Assembly: GCA_964529555.1 (NCBI GenBank)
Contig: CAZGWV010000074.1
Coordinates: 1-15,615 of the forward strand
Direction: 5' to 3'
Source: UBA7672 sp964529555
GTDB lineage: Bacteria; Pseudomonadota; Alphaproteobacteria; Caulobacterales; Hyphomonadaceae
Length of the DNA: 15,615 nucleotides
Shown in pieces: positions 1-7,725 of the stretch. A program made the position numbers and the translations under genes. The notes below the pieces were generated by a model. The model did no database searches, had not been told where the DNA came from, and worked only from the letters and a program-made list of their open reading frames with translations. The first letter of the stretch is position 1, and each line of letters begins with the position of its first letter.

Positions 1-609
1 TCGCTGGGCGCGTTCGGCGTCAAGGGGCTGACGCTGGAGGTGATCGGCGAGGCCAACGACTATGTCGGCAAGGGGCTGTCGGGCGCGACCATCATCATCC
101 GCCCGCCATCGACCGCGCGCTACCTGGCCAAGGACAACACGATCATCGGCAATACGGTTCTCTATGGCGCCACGTCGGGCAAGCTGTTCGCGGCGGGCCA
201 GGCGGGCGAGCGCTTCGCCGTGCGCAATTCAGGCGCGACTGTCGTCGTCGAAGGCGTCGGTTCGAACGGCTGCGAATACATGACGGGCGGAACCGCCGTG
301 ATCCTCGGCGCGGTCGGCGAGAATTTCGGGGCCGGCATGACGGGCGGCATGGCCTTCCTGCACGACCCCGCGAGGCGTTTCGAGATCGTCGCCAACCCGG
401 AGACGATCATCTGGCGCCCTGTCGTCACCGCGCACTGGAGCAAGGTGCTGCGCGACCTCATCGAGGAACACGCACGGCGCACGAAGTCTCCGCACGCCCA
501 GTCCATCCTCGACAACTGGCAGCACGAACTCCGCAACTTCGTACACGTCGTGCCGAAGGAATCCGTCAGCCGCCTCGCGGCGCCGCTGGAACTGGCGGCG
601 GCAGAGTAG
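1..609 (+). CDS. gltB: Glutamate synthase large (alpha) subunit, C-terminal part
   Basis: The frame is open from base 1 and ends in TAG at 607-609, giving about 202 residues of a protein normally near 1500; the 5' part lies outside the window. The visible part is the C-terminal GXGXG beta-helix domain, recognisable from the ANDYVGKGLSGA motif followed by glycine-rich turns (NGCEYMTGG, GENFGAGMTGG) and the typical family tail TKSPHAQSILDNW...VVPKE. In the family this structural domain connects the glutamine amidotransferase and FMN/Fe-S synthase domains, which transfer the glutamine amide to 2-oxoglutarate to make glutamate in the cytoplasm. It converges on the minus-strand protease gene with 9 nt between stop codons, leaving no room for a separate terminator. 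Confidence 0.95.
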   Translation, partial: SLGAFGVKGLTLEVIGEANDYVGKGLSGATIIIRPPSTARYLAKDNTIIGNTVLYGATSGKLFAAGQAGERFAVRNSGATVVVEGVGSNGCEYMTGGTAVILGAVGENFGAGMTGGMAFLHDPARRFEIVANPETIIWRPVVTAHWSKVLRDLIEEHARRTKSPHAQSILDNWQHELRNFVHVVPKESVSRLAAPLELAAAE

Positions 610-618
610 CAGTTGCCG

Positions 619-3600
619 CTACTTCACATCCTGGCCGTACTCGCCGAGCGGCGGGTACGGTCCCGGCGCGAGCGGCGGGATAGGCTCAGCGGCGATTTTC
701 CGGGCGAGGTATGACAGCGCAGCTTCCAGCTGACTGTCTTCCCCAAGATAGGCCGCGCGAGGCATGTTCTCGACGGGCATGTCCGGGAAGACGCCCTTGC
801 CTTCAACGAGCCAGCGGCCGTCGAGACCGAACTGGCCGTTCTCCGCAACGCGAGCCTGGCCGCCATCGACGAGGGAGTTGCGATCCGACAGCCAGATGCC
901 TGCGCCCGCTGTCTGCATGCCGATGAGCGGGGCGAGATCGAGCGCCTTGACGCCGGCGGCGAAGGTTTCGCCGTCGGAATATGTGCCCTCGTCGATCAGA
1001 ACGGCGAGATGGCCGCGGAAGGTCTGCTGCATGTTGGTCGAGGCAGGGCCGCCCGCGATGGCCGACGGCCAGTAGGCCCACACTTTTCTCAGCAGCGTGC
1101 CGATGATCCAGCTGTCGATATTGCCGCCGCGATTGCCGCGCACGTCGATGATGAGACCGTCCTTGTCGTAGTGTTCGAAATAGTCGCGCGCGAAGCTGGC
1201 GACATCGCCTGCGCCCATAGCTCTCAGGTGGAGATAGCCAACGCGGCCGCCCGACGCAGCGGCGACAGCCTCGCGGTTGGACTGCACCCAGTCGGCATAG
1301 AGAAGGTTTGTCTCCTGCCCGCGCGAGGCGGGAACGACGAGACGGCTGAGCTGTTCATTGCCGCGCCGGAAGTCGATACGAACCTGCTGGCCGGCCTTCT
1401 GGATGAGGCGCTCGCTGAGGCCCGCTGCGGTCGCCACGCCGATGCCGTCGATGGCTGTGATGATGTCGCCGGGCCGCACGCCAACGCCGGGCTTCAGCAG
1501 GGGGCCGAGCGTATCGGGGCGGTCGCGCTCGCCATCGAGGATGGAGACAATGCGCAGGCCGCCTGCAACCGGCTCGTAGGTGGCGCCGAGGAAGCCGGGC
1601 TCGCCGCTTTCGCCATCGCGCGGCAGCTCGCCGGCGCGGATCTGGCTGTGCAGGATGCCGAGTTCGGCGGACATCTGCGCGAGCAGGTCGTTGAGTTCGG
1701 CGCGGTGTCCGACGCGCTGGGCGAGCGGCACGAAACGGTCGCGCACCGCATTCCAGTCGACGCCGCGCAAGCCGCTATCGAAAGCGAAGTCGCGGTGGAG
1801 GCGCCATGCGTCGAGCGCCATCTGGCGCCATTCGTCGCGCGGATCGATGGAGAGGCGCCAGTCGGAGATGCGGATGGTGAGGTCGGCCTGCTCTTTCGGG
1901 AAATCCTCGCCGGGATTGACGATGAGGAATTTCGCGCGGGCTTTCTCGCCGGTCTGCAGGAACAGCTTGCTGCGGTCCGCCGACAGGGAGAAACGGCGGA
2001 CGTCGCTGGCGTAGTCCTTTATCTCGGGCGATTTGGACGTGATCTTGATGCGCTTGAGCGACGGACCGTCGCCGCTGCCCGCGCCGCGTTCGAGAACCAG
2101 CAGGTTGGAGCCCGTTGCGGCGAGCCCGATGTACTCGCCGGGACGGATGGGAACGTCCCACAGGCGTTCCTGCACCCCGGCGAGAACGATGGCGGCCTGC
2201 TTGTCGGCCTTGGCGGCGCCGGTCTTGTCGTCTGCAGGCTTCTTGCCGGCGTCGGGCTTGTCTTCGGCCTTCTCCGCTGCGGCTTTGGCGGCGGAGAATT
2301 CGTCTTCCGGCGCGAAGGGGAAATCTGCATTGGGGTCAAGCTGCAGCGCATAGAGCTTGGTGCGCGCACGGAAGGCGGGGCCCATATTGCGGTCGCCCCA
2401 CGGCGCGCCGGGCGTCGCCTGGAAGTTGCGATCCGACAGGAACCACAGCCACGCGCCATCGGGCGAGAAGGCGGGCGCGTAGGATTCATATTTGCCGGAT
2501 GTCATCACCGTGCGCTGGCGCGACTGCGTATCGTAGAGCGCGACCTGCGCAATATCGCGCGCGTCGGCGAAGGTGTAGGCGACGTAGCGCCCGTCCGACG
2601 ACCACTCGAAGCCGCCGAAGGCCGAGTCCGAACTGCTCTGCGTTGAATCGATCTCGGTGCTGCGGCCCGTCTTGGTGTCGAGGTGGAACAGCTTGCCGCG
2701 TTTGTCCGAATAGAGGATCGCATCGCCCTTGGGCGCGGGGAAGATATCCCAGATATGCGATGTTGCGCCCGAGGTGATGGCGCTGCCTGCGCCTCTGCCA
2801 TCGGCGGGGAAGCGCCAGATTTCGCCGCGCACGTCCGAGTCGATGATGGCGTAGAGCGATTTGCCGTCCGCGCTCATGGCGGCTGAGCGGGCGCGGGCGC
2901 CATCGGGGATCTGGAATTCGACGCGGCGGCGTGTGCCGGTGAAGGCCGTCACGAAACGTCCGCGCGCCGTGATGGTGACAGCATCGCCGGCAGGGGCGAA
3001 GCGCGCGTCGGCAAGATAGTCGAGCGGGGACCGCAGCCAGCGGTCGCGGGAATAATCGCTGTCGGTCGCAAGGCTCAGCTGGATCGGCGTCGTGGCGCCC
3101 GACGCGATCTCCCATGCGAACAGGTCAGCGCCGCTCTGGTAAACGATCTTGCCCTGATAGAGATAAGGCGTGCGCATCTGCCAGGCGGCCGATTGCGTGT
3201 GCTGGCGCGGATCGCCGCCATTTTCGTCGACGGACCAGATATTGTCGGAACCCGACTTGTCGGTGACGAAATAGATGCGCCCTCCCCACGCCATCGGCGA
3301 CTGGATCGGCGCGCCGAAATCGGCGGCGAGTCGAACGGCTTCGGCGTCCGTGCCGGGCGTATAGCGCCACAGCTGACCCATCTGGCCGCCGCGATAACGC
3401 ACGGCGTTGTCGTTCGACATGTTGAGGCCGTAGCGCGTGAAGGCGAGCGTACGCCCATCGCCAAGCACGGTTGCCTGATCCGCGTCTGCGAGCGGGATGT
3501 CTTCGGTCTGCGCGATCGTGCGGTTCACGGTGCGCAGGAGGCGCGCGGCGGCGCCGGGGATGTTCGATGTGCGGTAGAGGACGCGGTTGTTGTCGAGCCA

Positions 3601-3939
3601 GCCGCGCACCACGACGCCGCCGCCTTCATGCGTCAGCCGCGTCGGAGGACCGCCTGCAACCGGCATGATGTAGACTTCGCGCGGGCCGTCATAGCTGGCC
3701 TCGAACGCGATCCAGCGTCCGTCCGGCGAGATCGCCGGCGCGGTTTCGGCTTCGGGATGGGTGGTGAGGCGCATCGCCATGCCGCCGCCGGGGGCCGAGC
3801 GCCAGAGATCGCCCTCGCTGGAGAAGACCAGCGCATCCGGCCCGAGCGCGGGCGTCTGGTAATAGCCGTCCTGCGCCGCAGCGCTGCTCCAGCCAAATCC
3901 GAAAACCCCTGCGAGGAGGGACACTGTAAGTTTGCGCAT
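619..3939 (-). CDS. Secreted tricorn-like S41 family serine protease
   Basis: About 1106 aa from the ATG at 3939, chosen because GGGGA lies 5 nt upstream; an in-frame ATG at 3951 has no such site and would delay the signal peptide by four residues. The N-terminus (MRKLTVSLLAGVFGFGWSSA, then AAQ) is a signal peptide, so the protein is probably periplasmic. The next ~540 residues are TolB/PD40-type beta-propeller repeats (SPDGRWIAF, SSDGRYVAYT, SPDGAWLWFLSD). A Lys/Ala/Asp-rich low-complexity stretch follows (about 548-583), then the tricorn core domain, a PDZ domain (about 782-870) and the S41 fold. The tricorn-type tetrad is visible: His764 (GILHSQ), Ser988-Asp989 (TYSDGE) and Glu1046 (LVEGKGVFPD). 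The Ser-to-Glu spacing of 58 equals that of archaeal tricorn (965 to 1023). Family role: degradation of peptides or unfolded proteins. Substrate unknown. Confidence 0.9.
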   Translation of the reverse strand: MRKLTVSLLAGVFGFGWSSAAAQDGYYQTPALGPDALVFSSEGDLWRSAPGGGMAMRLTTHPEAETAPAISPDGRWIAFEASYDGPREVYIMPVAGGPPTRLTHEGGGVVVRGWLDNNRVLYRTSNIPGAAARLLRTVNRTIAQTEDIPLADADQATVLGDGRTLAFTRYGLNMSNDNAVRYRGGQMGQLWRYTPGTDAEAVRLAADFGAPIQSPMAWGGRIYFVTDKSGSDNIWSVDENGGDPRQHTQSAAWQMRTPYLYQGKIVYQSGADLFAWEIASGATTPIQLSLATDSDYSRDRWLRSPLDYLADARFAPAGDAVTITARGRFVTAFTGTRRRVEFQIPDGARARSAAMSADGKSLYAIIDSDVRGEIWRFPADGRGAGSAITSGATSHIWDIFPAPKGDAILYSDKRGKLFHLDTKTGRSTEIDSTQSSSDSAFGGFEWSSDGRYVAYTFADARDIAQVALYDTQSRQRTVMTSGKYESYAPAFSPDGAWLWFLSDRNFQATPGAPWGDRNMGPAFRARTKLYALQLDPNADFPFAPEDEFSAAKAAAEKAEDKPDAGKKPADDKTGAAKADKQAAIVLAGVQERLWDVPIRPGEYIGLAATGSNLLVLERGAGSGDGPSLKRIKITSKSPEIKDYASDVRRFSLSADRSKLFLQTGEKARAKFLIVNPGEDFPKEQADLTIRISDWRLSIDPRDEWRQMALDAWRLHRDFAFDSGLRGVDWNAVRDRFVPLAQRVGHRAELNDLLAQMSAELGILHSQIRAGELPRDGESGEPGFLGATYEPVAGGLRIVSILDGERDRPDTLGPLLKPGVGVRPGDIITAIDGIGVATAAGLSERLIQKAGQQVRIDFRRGNEQLSRLVVPASRGQETNLLYADWVQSNREAVAAASGGRVGYLHLRAMGAGDVASFARDYFEHYDKDGLIIDVRGNRGGNIDSWIIGTLLRKVWAYWPSAIAGGPASTNMQQTFRGHLAVLIDEGTYSDGETFAAGVKALDLAPLIGMQTAGAGIWLSDRNSLVDGGQARVAENGQFGLDGRWLVEGKGVFPDMPVENMPRAAYLGEDSQLEAALSYLARKIAAEPIPPLAPGPYPPLGEYGQDVK

Positions 3940-4002
3940 GAAAGTCCCCATCGAGGCGGCTCGACAGAGTTACGCGGTCTGACGAATGATTTGCAAGCGA
4001 AT

Positions 4003-4035
4003 GGCTTCGGCTCGCCTCATTGGCGTACCGAAGCC
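4003..4035. terminator. GC-rich stem-loop between two minus-strand genes
   Basis: GGCTTCGG (4003-4010) pairs perfectly with CCGAAGCC (4028-4035). Inside, CGCC (4013-4016) pairs with GGCG (4022-4025), leaving a 2x2 internal mismatch and a 5-nt loop: 12 base pairs in all. It lies just after the stop of the 113-aa gene and about 65 nt before the protease start, so it could end transcription of the former. No T-run follows on either strand, so a processing or partially terminating hairpin is equally possible. Confidence 0.5.
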
Positions 4036-4052
4036 CGGCAAGGTCGCCTCGC

Positions 4053-4394
4053 CTACTTCACCTCTTCCTTCGACCAGGGAGACTTGATCGTGTAGCCGCC
4101 TGGAACGGGGGGCGCGGGCTGCACGGGCGCGGACTGCGTCGAGAAGGTATCGGCGCCGGGAACCTGCAGGCCCGGAATTGAAACCGGGAAGTTTTCCGGC
4201 GGCACGATCTGGAAGCCGAGCATATGGAACAGGCCGATGAAGCCGGCGAAGGAGAGAACGGTCGTCGCCACCACCTGTGCGATCACGCGCGTGATGAGGC
4301 CGCGGAAGAAGAAAGCCGCGCTCAACGCCGCCACCGTGCTGGCGCCGAGGCCGGTGAGGCCGGCAACCGTCGCAAGATCGAAATCCAGTCCCAT
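4053..4394 (-). CDS. Small membrane protein of unknown function, 113 aa
   Basis: The ATG at 4394 is preceded by AGGAGA with 6 nt spacing (CAGGAGAACGACATG), the best ribosome site in this part of the window. This start is better supported than the longer open frame reaching 4730, which would run into the mnmC leader. The product has two likely membrane helices (about residues 8-30 and 36-60, including AALSAAFFFRGLI and TTVLSFAGFIGLFHMLGF). A Pro-rich C-terminal half follows (PPENFP, PVQPAPPVPGG), ending in a charged tail SPWSKEEVK. I do not recognise a family. It reads in the same direction as the S41 protease and is divergent from mnmC. No catalytic or binding motif was seen. Confidence 0.68.
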   Translation of the reverse strand: MGLDFDLATVAGLTGLGASTVAALSAAFFFRGLITRVIAQVVATTVLSFAGFIGLFHMLGFQIVPPENFPVSIPGLQVPGADTFSTQSAPVQPAPPVPGGYTIKSPWSKEEVK

Positions 4395-4664
4395 GTCGTT
4401 CTCCTGTTTCGAGGCTTCCCCGCAGGCGTCGCCAGCCTGACAACGCGCGGAGTCTAGTGCAAACTGGCGCGACAGGGAAACCCGCCCCGGAACCGGCATC
4501 CAAGACCCTCGCCGATGCCGATATATCATGGCTGGCGCGATTGCGGGGCTGCGCGAGACCTGACCGGCAGCGCCCTTGTCGCCTCGGGACAGGCGGCCTA
4601 AATCTCGCGGCGCCAACCGGCGTTGCGGAACCTTGCGAAGAAAGCGGAGGCGCGGCCTCGACTT

Positions 4665-6425
4665 ATGCCACGCCTGCCACCCCTGCCCGATCTCGACTTC
4701 GCTGAGCTTGCGCCTCACTCGCGGACACATGGCGATGTCTATTTCTCCGGCGACGGCCTTTCGGAAAAGCGCGAGGTGTTCCTGCGCGGATGCGGCCTGC
4801 CGGAAGGCTGGGCCGGGCGCGATCTGTTCGTCGTCGGTGAGCTGGGATTCGGGACGGGGCTGAACCTTCTGGCGTTATGGGACCTGTGGCGGCGGCATCG
4901 GCCATCGCCGCGCGCGCGGTTGCATATGGTATCGTTCGAGGGCGCGCTGATCCCGCGCGAACACGCGGCGCGCATTCATGGAGCGTGGCCGGAGCTGGCC
5001 GAACTTTCAGCGATCCTGCGCGCGAACTGGCCGGATCGCGCCTATGGCATGCAGCGCATCGCCCTGCCCGATGGTGTGACGCTGACGCTAGCGATCGGCG
5101 ACATCGCGGAGACGCTGCCGCAGGCGCGGCTGTCTGCGGATGCGTGGTTCCTCGACGGGTTTGCGCCGGCGAAGAACCCGGCGATGTGGACGCCGGAAGT
5201 GCTCGGCCATGTCGCGCAGAGATGCGCGCCGGGCGCACGGGCCGCGACCTACACCGTTGCCGGACACGTGCGGCGCGCGCTGGGCGAACTTGGCTTCGAT
5301 GTCGCGAAGGTTGCCGGGCATGGACGCAAGAAGGAGCGGCTGGAGGCGCGGCTACCGCCGGGAGCTGCGCGCGCGGCGGGACCGCGCCGCGTTGCGATCA
5401 TCGGCGCCGGCGTTGCGGGCGCGTGGGCGGCGCGCGCGTTCCTGGACCGGGGCTGCATCGTCGACGTGCATGATCGCGCGGCCACGCCTGCATCGGGCGC
5501 CAGCGGAAATCCCCTCGCGCTGGTGATGCCGCGGCTGGATGCAGGCGACAGCGCAGCGGCGCGTGCGCTGATCGCGGCGTGGCTCTATGCGCGGCGGGCA
5601 TGGCCAGTCGCCGGCGACGCGGTGCGGACGCTGGAGGCCATCCACCTTCCGCGCGGCGAACGGGAGCTGCAGCGGTTCGCGAAACTGAGGGCCGATCCGC
5701 CACTGGATGAGAGCCTTCTGCGGCCGGAGGGCGAGGGATTGGCGCATCTGGGCGCGATGGCGATCGATCCAAAACGTGCGCTGGCGCGCCTGCTGGATGG
5801 CGCGGCGTTTCATGCGAACAGCGAAGTTGTTTCTGCAGATGATTTGGACGCCGATTTGGGCGCCGATCTTGTCGTGGTCTGCGCGGGCATGGGCGCCGCC
5901 GCGTTTGGCGCACCGCCGCTTGAGGGGCGATTGGGCCAGGTGGAGTCCCGCGCGGATGACGGGTCTGTCTTCGCGATTGCAGACGGCGGCTATGCGGTGC
6001 GCGCGCATGGGCGGCTGGTGTTCGGCGCGACATTCGAGGCGGCGGATGGGGAACCGCGCGTGAGCGAGGCGGCACGCACACATAATCTTGGCGTACTGGC
6101 GCGGTTGCGGCCCGACATCGCAGCAGACGGGCTCTCATCGCGCGCGGCGATCCGCGCGACGACGCAGGACCGGATGCCATTCGCGGGTGCGCCAGAACCA
6201 AAGGAACAAGCACGAAAGGAAAAGGCGCCGGACGGCACGCCGGCGCCTTCAGGTCGTCTCCGCCTTATCGGCGGCCTCGGCTCACGCGGCTTTCTGTGGG
6301 CGCCGCTGCTTGCCGAGATGATCGCATCGGATGCCTTCGGAGAGCCCTGTCCTGGCGAGGAAAGGGTGGCCGCAAGTCTCGATCCAAGGCGATTTCACGC
6401 GCGCGCCCTGCGGCGCGGTAGTTGA
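4665..6425 (+). CDS. mnmC: Bifunctional tRNA 5-methylaminomethyl-2-thiouridine biosynthesis protein MnmC
   Basis: 586 aa from the ATG at 4665 (GGAGG 14 nt upstream, rather far); a TTG at 4623 would add 14 residues without family-like sequence. The N-terminal half is the SAM-dependent methyltransferase, with HGDVYFSGDGL, the SAM loop GELGFGTGLNLL (58-69) and the family signature DAWFLDGFAPAKNPAMW (159-175). The C-terminal half is the FAD oxidase with the dinucleotide-binding motif VAIIGAGVAGAWAA (243-256) and the C-terminal GGLGSRGFLWAP (536-547). MnmC removes the carboxymethyl group of cmnm5s2U34 and then methylates the product to mnm5s2U34 in the tRNA wobble position. The loop at about 510-530 (EPKEQARKEKAPDGTPAPSG) is Lys/Pro/Ala-rich and is encoded by a near-perfect palindrome at 6222-6249, described separately. 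Confidence 0.93.
   Translation: MPRLPPLPDLDFAELAPHSRTHGDVYFSGDGLSEKREVFLRGCGLPEGWAGRDLFVVGELGFGTGLNLLALWDLWRRHRPSPRARLHMVSFEGALIPREHAARIHGAWPELAELSAILRANWPDRAYGMQRIALPDGVTLTLAIGDIAETLPQARLSADAWFLDGFAPAKNPAMWTPEVLGHVAQRCAPGARAATYTVAGHVRRALGELGFDVAKVAGHGRKKERLEARLPPGAARAAGPRRVAIIGAGVAGAWAARAFLDRGCIVDVHDRAATPASGASGNPLALVMPRLDAGDSAAARALIAAWLYARRAWPVAGDAVRTLEAIHLPRGERELQRFAKLRADPPLDESLLRPEGEGLAHLGAMAIDPKRALARLLDGAAFHANSEVVSADDLDADLGADLVVVCAGMGAAAFGAPPLEGRLGQVESRADDGSVFAIADGGYAVRAHGRLVFGATFEAADGEPRVSEAARTHNLGVLARLRPDIAADGLSSRAAIRATTQDRMPFAGAPEPKEQARKEKAPDGTPAPSGRLRLIGGLGSRGFLWAPLLAEMIASDAFGEPCPGEERVAASLDPRRFHARALRRGS
6215..6249 (-). terminator. Intrinsic terminator for the minus-strand psp operon, inside mnmC
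   Basis: AAGGCGCCGG (6222-6231) and CCGGCGCCTT (6240-6249) form a perfect 10-bp stem with an 8-nt loop. On the minus strand the 3' arm runs into TTTTCCTTT (6223-6215), the classical U-tract. On the plus strand the hairpin is preceded by the A-rich tract and followed only by TTC, so the signal is directional. It lies about 180 nt beyond the last minus-strand gene of the psp operon (stop at 6432). No competing U-tailed hairpin was seen nearer. Structure is seen; terminator function is inferred. Confidence 0.72.
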
Positions 6426-6426
6426 G

Positions 6427-6446
6427 GGCGCCTAGACGCTGGCGCC
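6427..6446. repeat. GGCGCC inverted repeat at the mnmC / psp operon junction
   Basis: GGCGCC occurs at 6427-6432 and 6441-6446, separated by 8 nt, and can form a 6-bp GC stem between the convergent stop codons of mnmC (6425) and the last psp-operon gene (6432). No T-run follows on either strand. It may contribute to bidirectional termination, weakly supported. Confidence 0.35.
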
Positions 6447-6713
6447 GGTATCGCGTCGTCGGAGGCGGTCGATCTCGTCCGCGAGGCGGCGATCGTCATC
6501 CGTAACCAGCTTTTCCAGAACCTGAACGCGCTCCTTGAGGCGGGCGACATCCTGGTGCAGATCGCCGACGACGCCGTTCAAGGCATCCCCCTCGGCGGAC
6601 AGGCCGCGCGCCTTGATCTTCTCGCGCTCAAGATTGTGCTTGCTGGTGAGCACGCCGCTCACGCCGCCGACGATGACAGCGCCCAGCAGGAATTCGAACA
6701 CCCCGATCGCCAT
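6432..6713 (-). CDS. PspB-like small membrane protein with TDDD coiled-coil module (paralog A, 93 aa)
   Basis: Last gene of the minus-strand psp operon. The ATG at 6713 has GAGGAGA 7 nt upstream, and this ribosome site overlaps the end of the preceding gene (stop-to-start gap 4 nt), suggesting translational coupling. Layout: a short N-terminal membrane helix (FEFLLGAVIVGGVSGVLT, about 6-23), a charged linker, then a helical heptad segment ending in VLEKLVTDDDRRLADEI (about 65-85). The C-terminal module is shared with five other small genes in the operon and resembles the tails of PspC and PspB. By analogy with PspB it would sit in the inner membrane with its coiled coil in the cytoplasm. Function unknown; a membrane-stress accessory role is inferred from the operon. 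Confidence 0.82.
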   Translation of the reverse strand: MAIGVFEFLLGAVIVGGVSGVLTSKHNLEREKIKARGLSAEGDALNGVVGDLHQDVARLKERVQVLEKLVTDDDRRLADEIDRLRRRDTGASV

Positions 6714-6717
6714 CGGC

Positions 6718-6984
6718 CTATCTCCTCATATCGTCGCCGCGCAGGCGGTCGATTTCGCCCGCGAGTTTCCTGTCGTCGTCGGTCGCCAGCTTTTCCAGCA
6801 CGGCGACGCGATCCTTCAGGCGTTGCAGCTCGCGCATGACCTCGGCGTCGGATGCGCCGGACGCGCGTTCCTCGCGCATCATCTCGATCTTCATCTTCTG
6901 CGAGCGCAACAGCGCATTCGCCACGATGGCGATCAGACCGCACATGATGCCGAGGATCGGGATCAGGATGCCCATATTGCTCAT
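6718..6984 (-). CDS. PspB-like small membrane protein with TDDD coiled-coil module (paralog B, 88 aa)
   Basis: The ATG at 6984 is preceded by GGAAAG about 5 nt upstream. The N-terminus is strongly hydrophobic (MGILIPILGIMCGLIAIVANALL, quoted in part: LIPILGIMCGLIAIV, about residues 7-21), predicting one membrane helix. It is followed by a basic, Met-rich juxtamembrane region (RSQKMKIEMMREER) and a heptad helix ending in RVAVLEKLATDDDRKLAGEI. It is the closest relative of paralogs A and C in the module. Its stop codon lies 4 nt before the next start. The overall plan (one membrane helix, then a cytoplasmic coiled coil, under 100 aa) matches PspB, but the linker and tail differ. Role not known. 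Confidence 0.82.
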   Translation of the reverse strand: MSNMGILIPILGIMCGLIAIVANALLRSQKMKIEMMREERASGASDAEVMRELQRLKDRVAVLEKLATDDDRKLAGEIDRLRGDDMRR

Positions 6985-7022
6985 GTCGTCTTTCCGTTCA
7001 GGCTGGCGCGTGCGGTCATGGG

Positions 7023-7307
7023 TCAGATCCGTTCTTCGCCACGCAGGCGGTCGATGTCTCCGGCGAGCCTGCGGTCGTCATCCGTGGCAAGACGTTCGAG
7101 AACCTGCACGCGCTGGCGCAATTTCTCGATCTCGGCCTCGTTGGCGGCGACGATCTGCTCAAGGCGCGCCGCTGCTTCACCGCGCCCGTGTTTCAGCGCC
7201 AGGCGCTTCTCCTCGTGCGCAATCCCCATCTTGATGACCTGCAGCGTGAACGACAGCACGATCCCGAGCCCGACCACGATGGCGACGCCGATCCATCCCC
7301 AGTCCAT
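7023..7307 (-). CDS. PspB-like small membrane protein with TDDD coiled-coil module (paralog C, 94 aa)
   Basis: The ATG at 7307 overlaps the previous stop by one base (TGATG) and has GGAGG with 6 nt spacing; a GTG at 7310 would add one residue. The product has an N-terminal membrane helix (WIGVAIVVGLGIVLSFTLQV, about 4-23), a basic linker (EEKRLALKHGRG), then a longer heptad region (ARLEQIVAANEAEIEKLRQR) leading into VLERLATDDDRRLAGDI and a short charged tail. The coiled coil is somewhat longer than in its neighbours. Transcription with psp genes and the shared module suggest it partners with PspB/PspC-like proteins at the membrane; this is inference. Confidence 0.82.
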   Translation of the reverse strand: MDWGWIGVAIVVGLGIVLSFTLQVIKMGIAHEEKRLALKHGRGEAAARLEQIVAANEAEIEKLRQRVQVLERLATDDDRRLAGDIDRLRGEERI

Positions 7308-7693
7308 CACTTGCCTCCGTCGGGCTTGTCGCGAAGCCGGTCGATCTCGCGCGAAATGCGGGCCTCGTCGTCGGTCACCAGCTTCTCGAGCACGATGATG
7401 CGCTGGTGCATGGCTTCCATGGTCTTCGCCATTGCGTCGATCCTGGCGTTGAGGGCGACGATCTCTGCGTTATGGTCGGGCGCCTGGCCGTGCGCGCCCT
7501 CGCCGAAGCCCATGCCCCAGCTCTTCATGCTTTCGGCATCCAGGCCCCAGAATTTCGGATCCTTGAAGTGCTCCCAATCCCCGCGCGAGGCGCGGCGGGC
7601 GGCCCAGCGGGCGCGCCAGGCGGCGCGCTTGGCCTGACGCTCGGCGCGCGAAGCATCGCGGCCTTTCCGGTATCCGCAATTCTGATCGTACAT
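7307..7693 (-). CDS. Soluble Arg/Ala-rich protein with TDDD coiled-coil module (paralog D, 128 aa)
   Basis: The ATG at 7693 has AGGGGA 7 nt upstream. Unlike its neighbours it has no membrane helix. The first ~40 residues are very basic (RAERQAKRAAWRARWAARRA), possibly a nucleic-acid- or phospholipid-binding helix. A Trp/Gly-rich middle follows (WEHFKDPKFWGLDAESMKSW, then GMGFGEGAHGQ). The C-terminal third is a heptad helix (ALNARIDAMAKTMEAMHQR) ending in the shared module with a variant core, VLEKLVTDDEARISREIDRL. Its stop overlaps the start of paralog C by one base. Related transcriptional-type or shuttling functions cannot be judged from the sequence; only the shared module connects it to the psp system. 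Confidence 0.78.
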   Translation of the reverse strand: MYDQNCGYRKGRDASRAERQAKRAAWRARWAARRASRGDWEHFKDPKFWGLDAESMKSWGMGFGEGAHGQAPDHNAEIVALNARIDAMAKTMEAMHQRIIVLEKLVTDDEARISREIDRLRDKPDGGK

Positions 7694-7725
7694 CGTGTGA
7701 TCCCCTCGGTGTCGGCGCCAGTGAA

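Noticed and set aside
1009..2646. Long plus-strand open frame (545 codons) opposite the S41 protease
   Set aside because: It is the mirror frame of a high-GC gene. Its translation is Ala/Gly/Arg-rich with no family motifs, while the minus strand has an intact protease with its full catalytic tetrad.
4395..4730. Extension of the 113-aa membrane protein to a 225-aa frame
   Set aside because: The additional N-terminal part is Arg-rich and motif-free and overlaps the mnmC start; the internal ATG at 4394 has a strong ribosome site.
6535..7398. Plus-strand open frame (287 codons) opposite the small psp-operon genes
   Set aside because: It spans several minus-strand genes that have their own ribosome sites, membrane helices and shared module; the plus-strand translation shows no domain.
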